Part shown: one piece after another, positions 9,451 to 17,679 of the stretch
How positions within the stretch are numbered: position 1 is the stretch's first letter
Layout of the letters: every line of letters begins with the position of its first letter
Origin: Occallatibacter savannae
GTDB lineage: Bacteria > Acidobacteriota > Terriglobia > Terriglobales > Acidobacteriaceae
Assembly (NCBI RefSeq): GCF_003131205.1
Contig: NZ_QFFY01000004.1
Coordinates: 124,001 to 188,000, forward strand
DNA: 64,000 nt
Direction: 5' to 3'
The notes under the pieces: model-generated
What the model saw: the letters and a program-made list of their open reading frames with translations, nothing else
Told to the model about the DNA's origin: nothing
The model's database searches: none
Translations under genes and position numbers: made by a program

Positions 9451-9495
9451 TTCTATAGGAGACGGCGGTACGCTCCTATCGAACTTCTATAGGAG
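9451..9495 (+). promoter_or_regulatory. Candidate PadR operator made of three TATAGGAG half-sites, overlapping the ribosome site
   Basis: TTCTATAGGAG occurs at 9451-9461 and again at 9485-9495, with the inverted half CTCCTAT at 9473-9479. A TTGACG hexamer at 9445-9450 could be the -35 of the promoter. The last AGGAG is also the Shine-Dalgarno sequence, 9 bases from the padR ATG. The site may be a protein operator, or an mRNA hairpin (CTCCTAT pairing with ATAGGAG) masking translation, or both. Confidence 0.6.
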
Positions 9496-9504
9496 CGGGA
9501 CTGG

Positions 9505-9837
9505 ATGGGCAGGCAGCAACGCAGCAATCTCTTGCAGGGGACGCTGGATCTTCTGATTCTGAAGGCGCTGGCATTAGGAGAATTGCACGGTTTAGGCATA
9601 TCGAGGCGGGTCGAACAGATGACGCGGGGAACGTTCGCGGTGAAGCCAGGATCACTGTTTCCCGCATTGCACCGGATGGAGGAGGCGGGCTGGCTGAGCT
9701 CCAGATGGGGTGAGTCAGAGAACAACCGCAAGGCGAAGTTCTATGAGTTGACGAAGGCGGGGAAGGCGCAGCTTGGAGCGGAGAAGTCGGAGTGGGACCG
9801 GATTTCGGTCGCGATCCAGTGTGCGCTTGAGAGCTAG
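9505..9837 (+). CDS. PadR family transcriptional regulator
   Basis: 110 residues, cytoplasmic DNA-binding protein. It starts MGRQQRSNLLQGTLDLLILKAL, the characteristic opening of short PadR-s1 proteins. The winged helix follows (LHGLGISRRVEQM, GSLFPALHRMEEAGWL, KFYELTKAGKAQL). It lies 42 bases upstream of an ADOP permease, the standard arrangement in Acidobacteriota, where the PadR protein is expected to control itself and the permease. The repeat cluster just upstream is a plausible target. The ligand is unknown. Confidence 0.93.
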   Translation: MGRQQRSNLLQGTLDLLILKALALGELHGLGISRRVEQMTRGTFAVKPGSLFPALHRMEEAGWLSSRWGESENNRKAKFYELTKAGKAQLGAEKSEWDRISVAIQCALES

Positions 9838-9879
9838 GCGGGGTCGGGTATCTCTCGGGTCGGCGAGAGGAGAGGCAGG

Positions 9880-12546
9880 ATGAATCGAGTTGGATGGCTG
9901 TGGCGGAACCTGTTCCGCAGGCGCGCGGTGGAAGAAGATCTGGGTGAAGAGATCGAGTCCTATGTCGAGATGTTGACGGAAGAGAAGGTTGCGGCAGGGA
10001 TGCCGCGGGAAGCGGCGCGCAGGGCGGCAAGAGTTGAATTGGGCAGCGCTGAGAGTGTGAAGGAGGCGGTGCGGTCGGTGTCGGCCGGAATTCTGCTGCG
10101 GCAGGTTTGGCAGGATCTGCGATTCGCGGCGCGGACGCTGAAGGGGCAGCCGGGGTTCGTTCTGGTCTCGGTGATCACGATTGCGATGGGAGTTGGGATC
10201 AACGGAAGCATCTTCTCGATCTTGAATAGCCTTTTGTTGCGTCCACTGCCGATGCCGCACTCCGGCGAACTGGTGAGCATGTATCAGCAGTTGAGCGGGG
10301 TGGACAAGCGCGCTTACATCAGCGGCAAGTATCGGTTCTCGTTATCGGAGTACGAGAGGTATCGAGACAGCAACCGTGTGTTTTCCGGGCTGGCGGCTTA
10401 TCACCCGGAACTGGGCGCGGTAGTCAACGACGACGCACGGGAGACGCAGGTGCAGGCGGTGTCATGCAACTACTTCAACGTGCTGCAGCCGGCGATGGAA
10501 CTGGGCCGCGGATTCGCAGCGGCCGAATGCACCGGTGCGGGAGCACCGAACGTGGTGGTGCTAAGCGATGCCTTCTGGCGCCGGGAGTTTGGAGCAGACC
10601 CATCAATTTTGGGCCGCACGATCAAGGTCAATCGCGTGCCGGTGACGGTGGTTGGCGTGGCTGCGCCTGGTTTTTCGGGGACAGACATGGTGGAGGCTTC
10701 GTTCTGGGCTCCGCTGCCGATGATGAAGCAGCTTAGCGGAGTGATGAGGGACATCGATTTCACCAGTAACCAGATCAGCTGGCTCGAATTGGTGGGCCGC
10801 CGGCGTGATGGCGTATCGACGGGCGAGGTGCAGGCGAATCTGGCCGTGATTGCGAAGGCGATCGATCATCAGGAGCCGAAGAGGTCTACTGTGCTCACCA
10901 CATCTGAAGCGACAATGCTGGGCGCGCCGAACAAGCGCAAAGCACTGATGGGTGCGGGAGCTGTGCTGCTGATCGCAGTGGGCATGGTGCTGCTGATTGC
11001 TTGCGCGAACCTTGCAAACCTGATGCTGGCTCGAGCGATTGCCCGGAGCAAGGAGATCGCAATGCGGCTGGCATTAGGGGCATCTCGGAGCAGGGTGGTG
11101 CGTCAACTGGTGACGGAGGCGCTCCTTCTGGCTGCAATGGGAGGGGTGCTTGGAGCCGTCGTTGCGTGCTGGTCAGGTGCGGCTCTCTTCGGCTTTGTGC
11201 TGGCGCATCTGCCAGCGGAAGCGCCGCCGATTCACCTGGAGATCCACGCAGACTGGCGTGTTGTTGGATATGCGTTGGGGGTGACGGTGCTGACGGGTGT
11301 CGCATTTGGGCTGCTGCCGGCACTGCGCGCAACGCGTCCTGATCTGAATACGCTCTTGAAGCGGGAGGGCGCTGGATTGACGGCGGGTTCGCAGAGAGCC
11401 GGCCGAGGTGTGCTGGTTGGCGGACAGGTGGCGCTCTGCATGGTTCTGCTGCTTGCGTCTGGGCTGCTGGTGAGGGCGCTTCTGCGATCGCAAACGGTCG
11501 ATCCAGGGTTCACGATGCAAAATGTCGCGGTGCTGCATTACGATCTGGGGCGCGTGGGCTATTCCAAGGCCGAGGCGAGGGCATTCAATTCATCTCTGTC
11601 GGAGAAGCTGAGGGCAGTGCCCGGTATCGATGGCGTTGTTCCGGCATTGGGGACACCCCTGGGCGATCGGCATTTCATTAGCGTGTTCAAAGCAGGCAGT
11701 CAGCCGGAGCAGGTTTCTCCCTATCTCGAAGTTGCGCCTGGATTCTTCTCGCTGTTGAATCTCCCGATTCTGCGCGGACGAGACTTCTCAGAGGGAGATG
11801 TTGCGCGCGGTGCGAAGTACATGATCCTGAGTGAAGCGATGGCGCGAGCGCTCTGGCCGGGAGAGGATCCGCTGGGAAAGGTTGTTGAGTACGGTCCGGA
11901 GAAGGCGAAGTGGGAGGTTATCGGTGTCGCACGAGATGCAGAGGTAGGAAACCTCGGAGACAGCGATCGTAAGTTTGTGTATATGCCGCCGGATCGCGCA
12001 GATGAATTGATGATGCAGACGGTCATGGTGCATTACAGGGGTGATTACGGGCCCGTCTCGAATGCGATGATCGCGTCGGGGAAAGGGATTGATCCGGCGT
12101 TGAATCTAACCGTGACAAAGCTGGAGGAGAACCTTGGGCCTTACCAAGCGATATCGCGACTGACTGCGGGAGCAGCCGGAATTTTGGGATTTGCTGCCCT
12201 GTCGCTGGCGATGATTGGACTCTACGGGACTGTGGCCTATGGAGTGAGCCGGCGGACCGGGGAGATCGGGTTGCGACTGGCACTGGGTGCGCGCGCGCGG
12301 GATGTGATGTCGATGCTGGTGAGGCAGGCAATGCGGCCGGTCGCGATTGGAGCTGGTGCGGGAGTGCTTCTCTGTGCGGGAGTTTCGCGGGTGCTGGCCG
12401 GATTATTGTTTGGAGTGAGCCCTTACGACGCTGTGACGTTCACGGCAGTTCCAGGACTGCTGGTCGGCATCGCGTGCGTTGCGGCGTGGATCCCGGCGCG
12501 AAGGGCGCTGAAGGTTGATCCCGCCGTGGCTCTTCGGGAGAACTGA
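9880..12546 (+). CDS. ADOP-type ABC transporter permease (MacB/FtsX-like, with N-terminal prefix domain)
   Basis: 888 residues, inner membrane. Residues 1-70 (LWRNLFRRRAVEEDLGEEIE) form the cytosolic permease prefix domain. Two FtsX/MacB-type halves follow: the first has a membrane helix near 90-112 and a periplasmic core, then helices about 355-480 ([20 protein letters not shown]); the second repeats the plan and ends with helices about 765-880 (YGVSRRTGEIGLRLALGARA). There is no ATPase domain here or next door, hence orphan permease. The family is expected to work with a separate LolD/MacB-like ATPase, exporting peptides or lipids or sensing the envelope; this is inference. It pairs with padR upstream. 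Confidence 0.92.
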   Translation: MNRVGWLWRNLFRRRAVEEDLGEEIESYVEMLTEEKVAAGMPREAARRAARVELGSAESVKEAVRSVSAGILLRQVWQDLRFAARTLKGQPGFVLVSVITIAMGVGINGSIFSILNSLLLRPLPMPHSGELVSMYQQLSGVDKRAYISGKYRFSLSEYERYRDSNRVFSGLAAYHPELGAVVNDDARETQVQAVSCNYFNVLQPAMELGRGFAAAECTGAGAPNVVVLSDAFWRREFGADPSILGRTIKVNRVPVTVVGVAAPGFSGTDMVEASFWAPLPMMKQLSGVMRDIDFTSNQISWLELVGRRRDGVSTGEVQANLAVIAKAIDHQEPKRSTVLTTSEATMLGAPNKRKALMGAGAVLLIAVGMVLLIACANLANLMLARAIARSKEIAMRLALGASRSRVVRQLVTEALLLAAMGGVLGAVVACWSGAALFGFVLAHLPAEAPPIHLEIHADWRVVGYALGVTVLTGVAFGLLPALRATRPDLNTLLKREGAGLTAGSQRAGRGVLVGGQVALCMVLLLASGLLVRALLRSQTVDPGFTMQNVAVLHYDLGRVGYSKAEARAFNSSLSEKLRAVPGIDGVVPALGTPLGDRHFISVFKAGSQPEQVSPYLEVAPGFFSLLNLPILRGRDFSEGDVARGAKYMILSEAMARALWPGEDPLGKVVEYGPEKAKWEVIGVARDAEVGNLGDSDRKFVYMPPDRADELMMQTVMVHYRGDYGPVSNAMIASGKGIDPALNLTVTKLEENLGPYQAISRLTAGAAGILGFAALSLAMIGLYGTVAYGVSRRTGEIGLRLALGARARDVMSMLVRQAMRPVAIGAGAGVLLCAGVSRVLAGLLFGVSPYDAVTFTAVPGLLVGIACVAAWIPARRALKVDPAVALREN

Positions 12547-12586
12547 ACGGAAGTATGAAACGCAAAAGCGGTGCAGAGATGCAGCA

Positions 12587-12611
12587 AAAGGCCGGAAGGG
12601 ATCCGGCCTTT
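12587..12611. terminator. Perfect 10-bp hairpin between convergent genes
   Basis: AAAGGCCGGA and TCCGGCCTTT form a perfect stem with a 5-base loop, placed between the ADOP gene end and the STAS gene end. The A-run on one side and T-run on the other suit termination in both directions. Confidence 0.8.
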
Positions 12612-12645
12612 GCTGTGACTTGTGATTTGGAAGAAGCGGTGGGGC

Positions 12646-13005
12646 CTATAGCGCCGCGAGGGCATCGGCCTGGGTCGGAAAGAGACCGGCGTATTTGGTG
12701 ATACCTACCATGGTGAAGACCTTGGTGAAGTGGGGCGAGAGGCCAAAGGCATAGACCTTCTGGCCGGAGTTGGCCGCCTCGATCAGCATCTGGATAACGA
12801 GCGCGATCCCGCTTGAGTTGATGTAGTCGACCTTGGTGAAGTCAAGAAGCACAAGCTTGGCGGTGTCTTTCGGGAGCGCCTGATAACTGCCGAGGACCGC
12901 GTCCTTAGAGGTGCTGGCGATGTCGCCTTCGAAACGAAGGGCGGTCACGTTGTGCCCGGCTGGGGAAGTTAACTGGTCTACGCGCGCTTTGGTTTCGCTC
13001 TGCAC
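12646..13005 (-). CDS. STAS-domain anti-sigma factor antagonist (RsbV/SpoIIAA-like)
   Basis: 119 residues, GTG start with GGAG about 10 bases upstream. The single STAS fold has the phosphorylation-site loop VDYINSSGIALVIQML; the serine following N-S or S-G in this loop is the one phosphorylated by an RsbW-type kinase in studied relatives. It is the last gene of an rsbU-rsbW-rsbV-like operon read leftward (33 bases after the kinase gene). Predicted role: in its dephosphorylated form it binds the RsbW-like kinase and frees that kinase's target. The final output is not encoded nearby. Confidence 0.9.
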   Translation of the reverse strand: MQSETKARVDQLTSPAGHNVTALRFEGDIASTSKDAVLGSYQALPKDTAKLVLLDFTKVDYINSSGIALVIQMLIEAANSGQKVYAFGLSPHFTKVFTMVGITKYAGLFPTQADALAAL

Positions 13006-13038
13006 GATCTTGTGTCTCCGTATTGATGTTAGTCGTGT

Positions 13039-13491
13039 TTAGTCCGCGTTTGCATTAACGTCCAGGCGAATAACCAGCCTGACATAACTGCTCTTTCCGT
13101 TGGAGCCCTTGACCCACTCCGCTTCATCGACGAGTGCCTGGATGAGGAACATGCCCATGCCACGCGGGTCTTCTTCGCCGTGAATCTTTTTGTCGATGTC
13201 GGGCCGGGGAGGAAGTGTTTTGAGTCCCTGCCCGTCGTCGATCACTTTCACCTCAAGTGCGTTGGCTCCTGTTGAAAGGACTACGCCAACGGAGAGGTCT
13301 TCGTTCAATTTATTGCCGTGCTCGATGGCGTTGATGCAGGCCTCTGCCACGGCAGTCTTCAAATCCTCGACGCGATCTTCGCGGAAACCCATCAGCTTGG
13401 CCACAGCGGCTGCGGTGCTCATAGCCACCTTTTCGTAGCCGAGCTGCGAAGGCAGCCGCACCTCCACTGAAGTGGATTTCACGTTACTCAT
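13039..13491 (-). CDS. RsbW-like anti-sigma/serine kinase (HATPase_c)
   Basis: 150 residues from the ATG at 13491. This start overlaps the stop of the upstream phosphatase gene as ATGA, so it is preferred over a longer reading beginning at 13524; the overlap suggests translational coupling. It is a compact GHKL ATPase: N-box EACINAIEHGNK, G1 DDGQGL, G2 RGMGMFL. There is no sensor or dimerisation domain, as in RsbW/SpoIIAB. It should bind and phosphorylate the STAS protein encoded next to it and hold back a partner, classically a sigma factor. No sigma-B-type gene is in the window, so the target is unknown. Confidence 0.9.
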   Translation of the reverse strand: MSNVKSTSVEVRLPSQLGYEKVAMSTAAAVAKLMGFREDRVEDLKTAVAEACINAIEHGNKLNEDLSVGVVLSTGANALEVKVIDDGQGLKTLPPRPDIDKKIHGEEDPRGMGMFLIQALVDEAEWVKGSNGKSSYVRLVIRLDVNANAD

Positions 13492-14666
13492 GCAGGTATC
13501 TCCGTACCCCGCACACACCGGCACAGGGCCAGTGCGGTCATGTCGTCACTTTGAGGTCCGCCCTGGGCGAAGTCCTCAATGGTTGTCCACAATGAATCGA
13601 GGATAACATCGGCCTGTTCATGGGGGCATTTAGAAAATTCGTCCATAAGTCGTTCGGGGCCAAACTCTTCCTCGCCGCGAAAGACCTCGGTCAGACCATC
13701 CGTATAGAAGAGTAGACGGGTGCCGGGCGTGAACTCGGCCTCTTCGCTGGTGTAGTGCATACCGGGAAGAAGCCCGAGAGGTGTGCCGGCGGACTCGAAC
13801 TGCCGGCTAGTTCCATCCGGCATGATGAGGAAGCCCGGATTATGGCCCGCGTTGGCGACTTCAATCTTGCCCAGGTCTGGGTAGAGGCGCATGAAGATTG
13901 CGGTGACGTAGCGCCTGCGTGCCTCTTCGCCTTCACGCCAATGGTGCTCGTTCATGCGGGTCGCCAGTTCGTCGAGAGGAAGACCGGTGATCGCCATGGC
14001 GCGGAAGGCTGCGCGGAAGCTGGTGGACATCATTGCGGAGGCCAGGCCTTTTCCGGCGACATCCGCTACAGCAAGCAGGAGGCTGCCATCGGGCTGCTCG
14101 ACAATGTCGAGATAGTCACCCCCCACTTCGTAGCAGGTGACCGAGCGAAAGGCGACGGAGTAGCCGGCGATCTCAGGCAACGATTGGGGGAGAAGCGAGC
14201 GCTGGATGTTGCGGGCAGCGTCGAGATCCTGCTGCACGCGGGCCCACTGCATGTTGCGCTCGTGATTGCGGGCGTTTTCGAGCGCGACTGCAGCCTGGAG
14301 GACAAGGCCTTCAATGAAGTCGGATTCGTAAAGAGTGAGTTCGCGACCATCCGGTGGGGCGACGACCAGTTCGGCCATGCGCTTGCCTTCACGATCTTGA
14401 AGGAGATAGAGCGGAAGTGTCGGGCCATTTTCAGTTTGTTCAGCCGGATCGGGAACGTCGCCGTAGCTGAGCCCAGCCCCAGGAAACGCGGCGCCGGCCA
14501 TTTCGAGCTCGCGCACGACGATGCGGAGTACCGCGCCGAGCACGGCTTCTTCGCGAATGGTGGAGTGCACCTGCCGCGAAGCCTCGAGCAGCGCCTGTAG
14601 CCGGGCTACCTGCTGCTGAAGATCGATCGTCTCATTGCTGCCGGGCAGATGGATGCCTGCTGCCAT
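13488..14666 (-). CDS. GAF-linked SpoIIE/PP2C phosphatase (RsbU-like)
   Basis: 392 residues. An N-terminal coiled-coil (about 13-40) leads into a GAF-like sensor region (about 40-165), then a linker helix (ARVQQDLDAARNIQRSLLP) and the SpoIIE phosphatase (about 190-385). Metal-site motifs are intact: GGDYLDI, ADVAGKGLASAMM, NAGHNPG, YTDGLTE and SDDMTALAL. It should dephosphorylate the STAS protein when the GAF domain detects its signal. It is the first gene of the leftward partner-switching operon, with a GGTGAGG ribosome site. It is cytoplasmic, with no membrane helix. Confidence 0.92.
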   Translation of the reverse strand: MAAGIHLPGSNETIDLQQQVARLQALLEASRQVHSTIREEAVLGAVLRIVVRELEMAGAAFPGAGLSYGDVPDPAEQTENGPTLPLYLLQDREGKRMAELVVAPPDGRELTLYESDFIEGLVLQAAVALENARNHERNMQWARVQQDLDAARNIQRSLLPQSLPEIAGYSVAFRSVTCYEVGGDYLDIVEQPDGSLLLAVADVAGKGLASAMMSTSFRAAFRAMAITGLPLDELATRMNEHHWREGEEARRRYVTAIFMRLYPDLGKIEVANAGHNPGFLIMPDGTSRQFESAGTPLGLLPGMHYTSEEAEFTPGTRLLFYTDGLTEVFRGEEEFGPERLMDEFSKCPHEQADVILDSLWTTIEDFAQGGPQSDDMTALALCRCVRGTEIPA

Positions 14667-14733
14667 GACCTCACCCTTACACTTGCGGGAATCTCAATGT
14701 AACATGCGATGCCGTGCACGCGTCCATCGCTTT

Positions 14734-14788
14734 CAGAGCACAGCTTTTACGCAATGGTAAGTCGATCCAGGTTACGGCTGGTGCTCTG
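14734..14788 (-). terminator. Possible long-loop hairpin at the end of the histidine kinase gene
   Basis: CAGAGCACAGC (14734-14744) can pair with GCTGGTGCTCTG (14777-14788) with one bulged base and a 32-base loop. The right arm lies inside the last codons of the kinase gene. This is weak evidence for a terminator. Confidence 0.25.
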
Positions 14789-16184
14789 AGGAAGAGCCCG
14801 CGGAGCCGGCAGGCTGCTCCGGGATAAGAATCTCAATGAGCAGGCCGTTGGGACTGGCGTTCAGGGCGCGGATGGTTCCGGCATGTGCCCGGATTACCCG
14901 GTCTGAGATGGCCAGGCCGAGACCCGCTCCTCCGGATTGGCGATCGCGCGCGACCGCGACACGGTAGAAGGGCCGGAAGATGTTGGTGAGTTCGGACTCC
15001 GGCACGCCGGGCCCGTGGTCCCGAACCTCGATGCGCGCGGACGGCTGTCCGTACTCCGAGACGCGGCTCAGGTGCAAATCGACCTGGGTTCCGGGATCGG
15101 TGTAGCTGATGGCATTCCGAACGATATTCTCAATCGCGCTATGCAGGAGCTCTGGGTTGCCGTAGACAAGGCATTCGTTGTCGATCATCAGCTTGACGCG
15201 GTCACCATTGGCGTGGGATTCGAAGTTGGCGTTGCGAGCAATTTGCGTGACCACCTCGGCGAGCTCGATCTGCACCATAGGGATCTCGCGGGCAGATACA
15301 TCCAGTTTGGCGATCGTAAGCAGACGGCCGATCATCTCGTCGAGCAGCGCGGTGTCCTGTTCGGCCTGATCAAACGCGGGATCGTCTCCCTTGCGCTGGC
15401 GCGCCATGTCGAGCGCGATGTTCAAACGTGCCAGCGGCGACCGCAGCTCGTGAGATACGTCGGAGATCAGCTGGCGCTGGCGCGAGACGAGATCCTCAAT
15501 GCGGGCGGCCATGGCGTCGAAGTCGCGGACGAGATCACCGAGCTCGTCGTTGCGAGGAGCGATGCGCGTGCCTGCGCGCGTGGTCAAGTCGCCAGCGGCG
15601 AGCTGGTGGGCGGCTTCGCGCAATCGGAAGATCGGGGCAGTCAGGTAGCGCGTGAGCAGGTAGCAGACGAGAGCGGAGACGAAAAGCGCGACCGCCCACT
15701 GCAGCGCGAATCCCAGACGGGTAAGCCGCGGCCGCATCGGAGGACCCGGCGGAAGTTCGGTAGCGAAGATGTATTCGCGGCCGCTGGACCCCTTGAGGAT
15801 CTGCGCCACGCGGCCCACTCCGGACTTGACGCCGAAGTCGGGCACTCCCGGTGCGCTCAGGTTGGGAAGCATGTCGGCAACGTCTTCGCAGTCGTGTCCG
15901 GCGAGCACGCGGCCGGACCGGTCAAAAAGGCAGGCGTTTAGGAGATTGTCACGCTTGAGGAGAGACAGGTACTTCACCGTTCCTACCGGGCCGCTGTCCT
16001 CATAGATCCGGATCGCGGTCTCACCTGAACTTCGCGCCTTCTCGATCAGTGAAGCGTGCCACTGGTAGGGAGAGCTATGCGCCCTAATCCAGAAAGTGAG
16101 CACCGAGGCGATACCGGTGATGAGCACGGTGGCCCAGAACCAGAGAAAGATCTTGAGGAGGAGACTGCGATGCGTCAGCTTCAT
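14772..16184 (-). CDS. Sensor histidine kinase, CpxA-like, with HAMP domain
   Basis: 470 residues, inner membrane. Helix 1 is at about 9-30, a periplasmic sensor of about 125 residues follows, helix 2 is at about 160-180, then HAMP (APIFRLREAAHQLAAGDLTT). The phosphoacceptor site is DVSHELRSPLARL; the ATPase motifs are ENIVRNAISY (N), VRDHGPGVP (G1) and GGAGLGLAI (G2). Its ATG overlaps the response-regulator stop by 4 bases (ATGA), so the pair is translationally coupled. The periplasmic part and HAMP resemble CpxA-type envelope stress sensors; the signal is not known. Confidence 0.92.
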   Translation of the reverse strand: MKLTHRSLLLKIFLWFWATVLITGIASVLTFWIRAHSSPYQWHASLIEKARSSGETAIRIYEDSGPVGTVKYLSLLKRDNLLNACLFDRSGRVLAGHDCEDVADMLPNLSAPGVPDFGVKSGVGRVAQILKGSSGREYIFATELPPGPPMRPRLTRLGFALQWAVALFVSALVCYLLTRYLTAPIFRLREAAHQLAAGDLTTRAGTRIAPRNDELGDLVRDFDAMAARIEDLVSRQRQLISDVSHELRSPLARLNIALDMARQRKGDDPAFDQAEQDTALLDEMIGRLLTIAKLDVSAREIPMVQIELAEVVTQIARNANFESHANGDRVKLMIDNECLVYGNPELLHSAIENIVRNAISYTDPGTQVDLHLSRVSEYGQPSARIEVRDHGPGVPESELTNIFRPFYRVAVARDRQSGGAGLGLAISDRVIRAHAGTIRALNASPNGLLIEILIPEQPAGSAGSSSEHQP

Positions 16185-16882
16185 CGCGCCTCTGATCGCG
16201 GGACGAACAGATAGCCGCTGCCGCGAATGGATTTGATCCGCTGGCCCAGTTCCGATGGGCCGAGCTTTTTGCGAATGTTGCTGACGTGGACGTCGATGAC
16301 GCGATCAAACGGGCCAAGCTTGCGGCCGAGAACGGATTCGGTCAGCTGCTCGCGCGTGACGACGTGACCGGCCTGGCGGAGAAGGAGCTCGAGCAGAGTG
16401 AATTCAACGCTGGTGAGATTGAGGGAAACGCCGTTCAGCGACGCCTCGCGCGATTTTGGATCGAGCTGAATGTCTCCGTGATTGAGCGGTCCCGCTGACG
16501 CGGCGGTCATCGAGCTGCGGCGGAGGATGGCGCGAATGCGCGCGATAAGTTCGCGCGGGTTGAACGGCTTTGGGACGTAATCGTCTGCGCCGATCTCGAG
16601 GCCGAGAATCCTGTCGATTTCTTCTCCGCGGGCGGTCAGGATCAGAACGGGGATAGGCGACTTGGCGCGCAGGCGGCGCAGTACGTCGAGACCGCCTATT
16701 CCCGGCAGCATGAGATCGAGGATGACGAGCGCGTGCTCGAGCGAGAGCGCGCGTTCAAGGCCACGAACGCCGTCATGCACTGCTTCGAGCTCGAAGCCTT
16801 CTGTGCTGAGGCGTTCCTTCAGCAGCCGGCACAGTTGTACGTCATCGTCGACGATCAGAACGCGATCCATCCGCGCAGGCAC
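16181..16882 (-). CDS. OmpR-family response regulator (CpxR-like)
   Basis: 233 residues. The receiver domain is at about 1-120 with the acidic pair VDDD, the phosphoacceptor Asp in LVILDLMLPG, the Thr in LILTAR and the Lys in DDYVPKPFNP. A winged-helix DNA-binding domain is at about 135-230 (SREASLNGVSLNLTSVEFTL; IDVHVSNIRKKLG). It is the first gene of the leftward operon and overlaps the kinase by 4 bases. An internal Met at residue 5 (MDRVLIVDDD) is an alternative start. It should bind DNA as a dimer when phosphorylated by the neighbouring kinase. Confidence 0.93.
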   Translation of the reverse strand: MPARMDRVLIVDDDVQLCRLLKERLSTEGFELEAVHDGVRGLERALSLEHALVILDLMLPGIGGLDVLRRLRAKSPIPVLILTARGEEIDRILGLEIGADDYVPKPFNPRELIARIRAILRRSSMTAASAGPLNHGDIQLDPKSREASLNGVSLNLTSVEFTLLELLLRQAGHVVTREQLTESVLGRKLGPFDRVIDVHVSNIRKKLGPSELGQRIKSIRGSGYLFVPRSEAR

Positions 16883-17069
16883 CCCTCCACGCCTTCGATG
16901 TTAGTCCACGCGAAGTTTAGGGATGAGCGCATTTACAAATCTTTACCGTGCTTTGCCAATCTTGACCGCACGCGTATCGAACCGCTGCTGAAATCGTGAT
17001 GTGCCACCGTCGCTGCCGCAAGGCGCGGATCGCACGAACGTCGGTCACATGAGTAGCGAGGAGGAGAGT

Positions 17070-17504
17070 ATGAAGCAGGTTACATCGATCATGTCTGGGA
17101 TCCTGCTGGCGTTCGTCATCGCTGGCGGATCAGGGGGAGCAAGAGCAAACGCGCAGGACGGAACGGGCGAAATCTTCACCGTGCCGTTCGCGTTTACTGT
17201 GGACGGGCACGACATCCAGCCGGGAACGTACGAGGTCAGGCGCGATTTAAGTCCGTTTCTGTTGTCCGTCGAAAATGTGAAGACGGGGGAGAAGGAGTTG
17301 TTCAGCGTTCGGCCGGAGCAGCGCAGAGCCATTCCAGCGAAGGGACTGCTGGTGTTCCAGCGGTGCGGAGATCGGAATAAACTGAGCGAATTTCATGTTC
17401 CGGGAACCAACCTCTACAGCGCCACCATCGATGCGAGACCAAGAAAAAGCACGGAGGTGGAAAGCTGCTCCCGAGCCGAAACGATGACGATTGCGGCTCG
17501 CTGA
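17070..17504 (+). CDS. Small secreted protein of unknown function (acidobacterial type)
   Basis: 144 residues from the ATG at 17070, chosen because GAGGAGAG sits just upstream and the product then starts with a clean signal peptide (MKQVTSIMSGILLAFVIAGG, cleaved near ANA-QD). The mature part starts TVPFAFTVDGHDIQPGTYEV, a pattern repeated in many small exported acidobacterial proteins annotated as hypothetical. Two cysteines (QRCGD, ESCSR) could form a disulfide. It is divergent from the two-component pair, so it may be a target of it. No function is assigned. Confidence 0.75.
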   Translation: MKQVTSIMSGILLAFVIAGGSGGARANAQDGTGEIFTVPFAFTVDGHDIQPGTYEVRRDLSPFLLSVENVKTGEKELFSVRPEQRRAIPAKGLLVFQRCGDRNKLSEFHVPGTNLYSATIDARPRKSTEVESCSRAETMTIAAR

Positions 17505-17532
17505 TCGGAGAGCGCAATAAATTCAGGCGGCT

Positions 17533-17636
17533 GCTCGCATCGAGCTGATAAAAGTGGACCGATGCGAGCGTGCCGTTGCCCGTGCAACGACCCTCGTGAT
17601 CAGAGCAGTCGTCATGTTCCAGAGCAGACTCTGATC
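17533..17636 (+). other. Two consecutive stem-loops between genes
   Basis: GCTCGCATCG (17533-17542) pairs perfectly with CGATGCGAGC (17560-17569), a 10-bp stem with a 17-base loop. GATCAGAG (17598-17605) pairs with CTCTGATC (17629-17636). The first lies 28 bases after the small secreted gene and may terminate it, although no T-run follows. The second lies in the probable leader of the next gene. Confidence 0.45.
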
Positions 17637-17679
17637 CCGCGCTGAGAATTCGCTTGCCGGAACAACGCATATCACGGGT

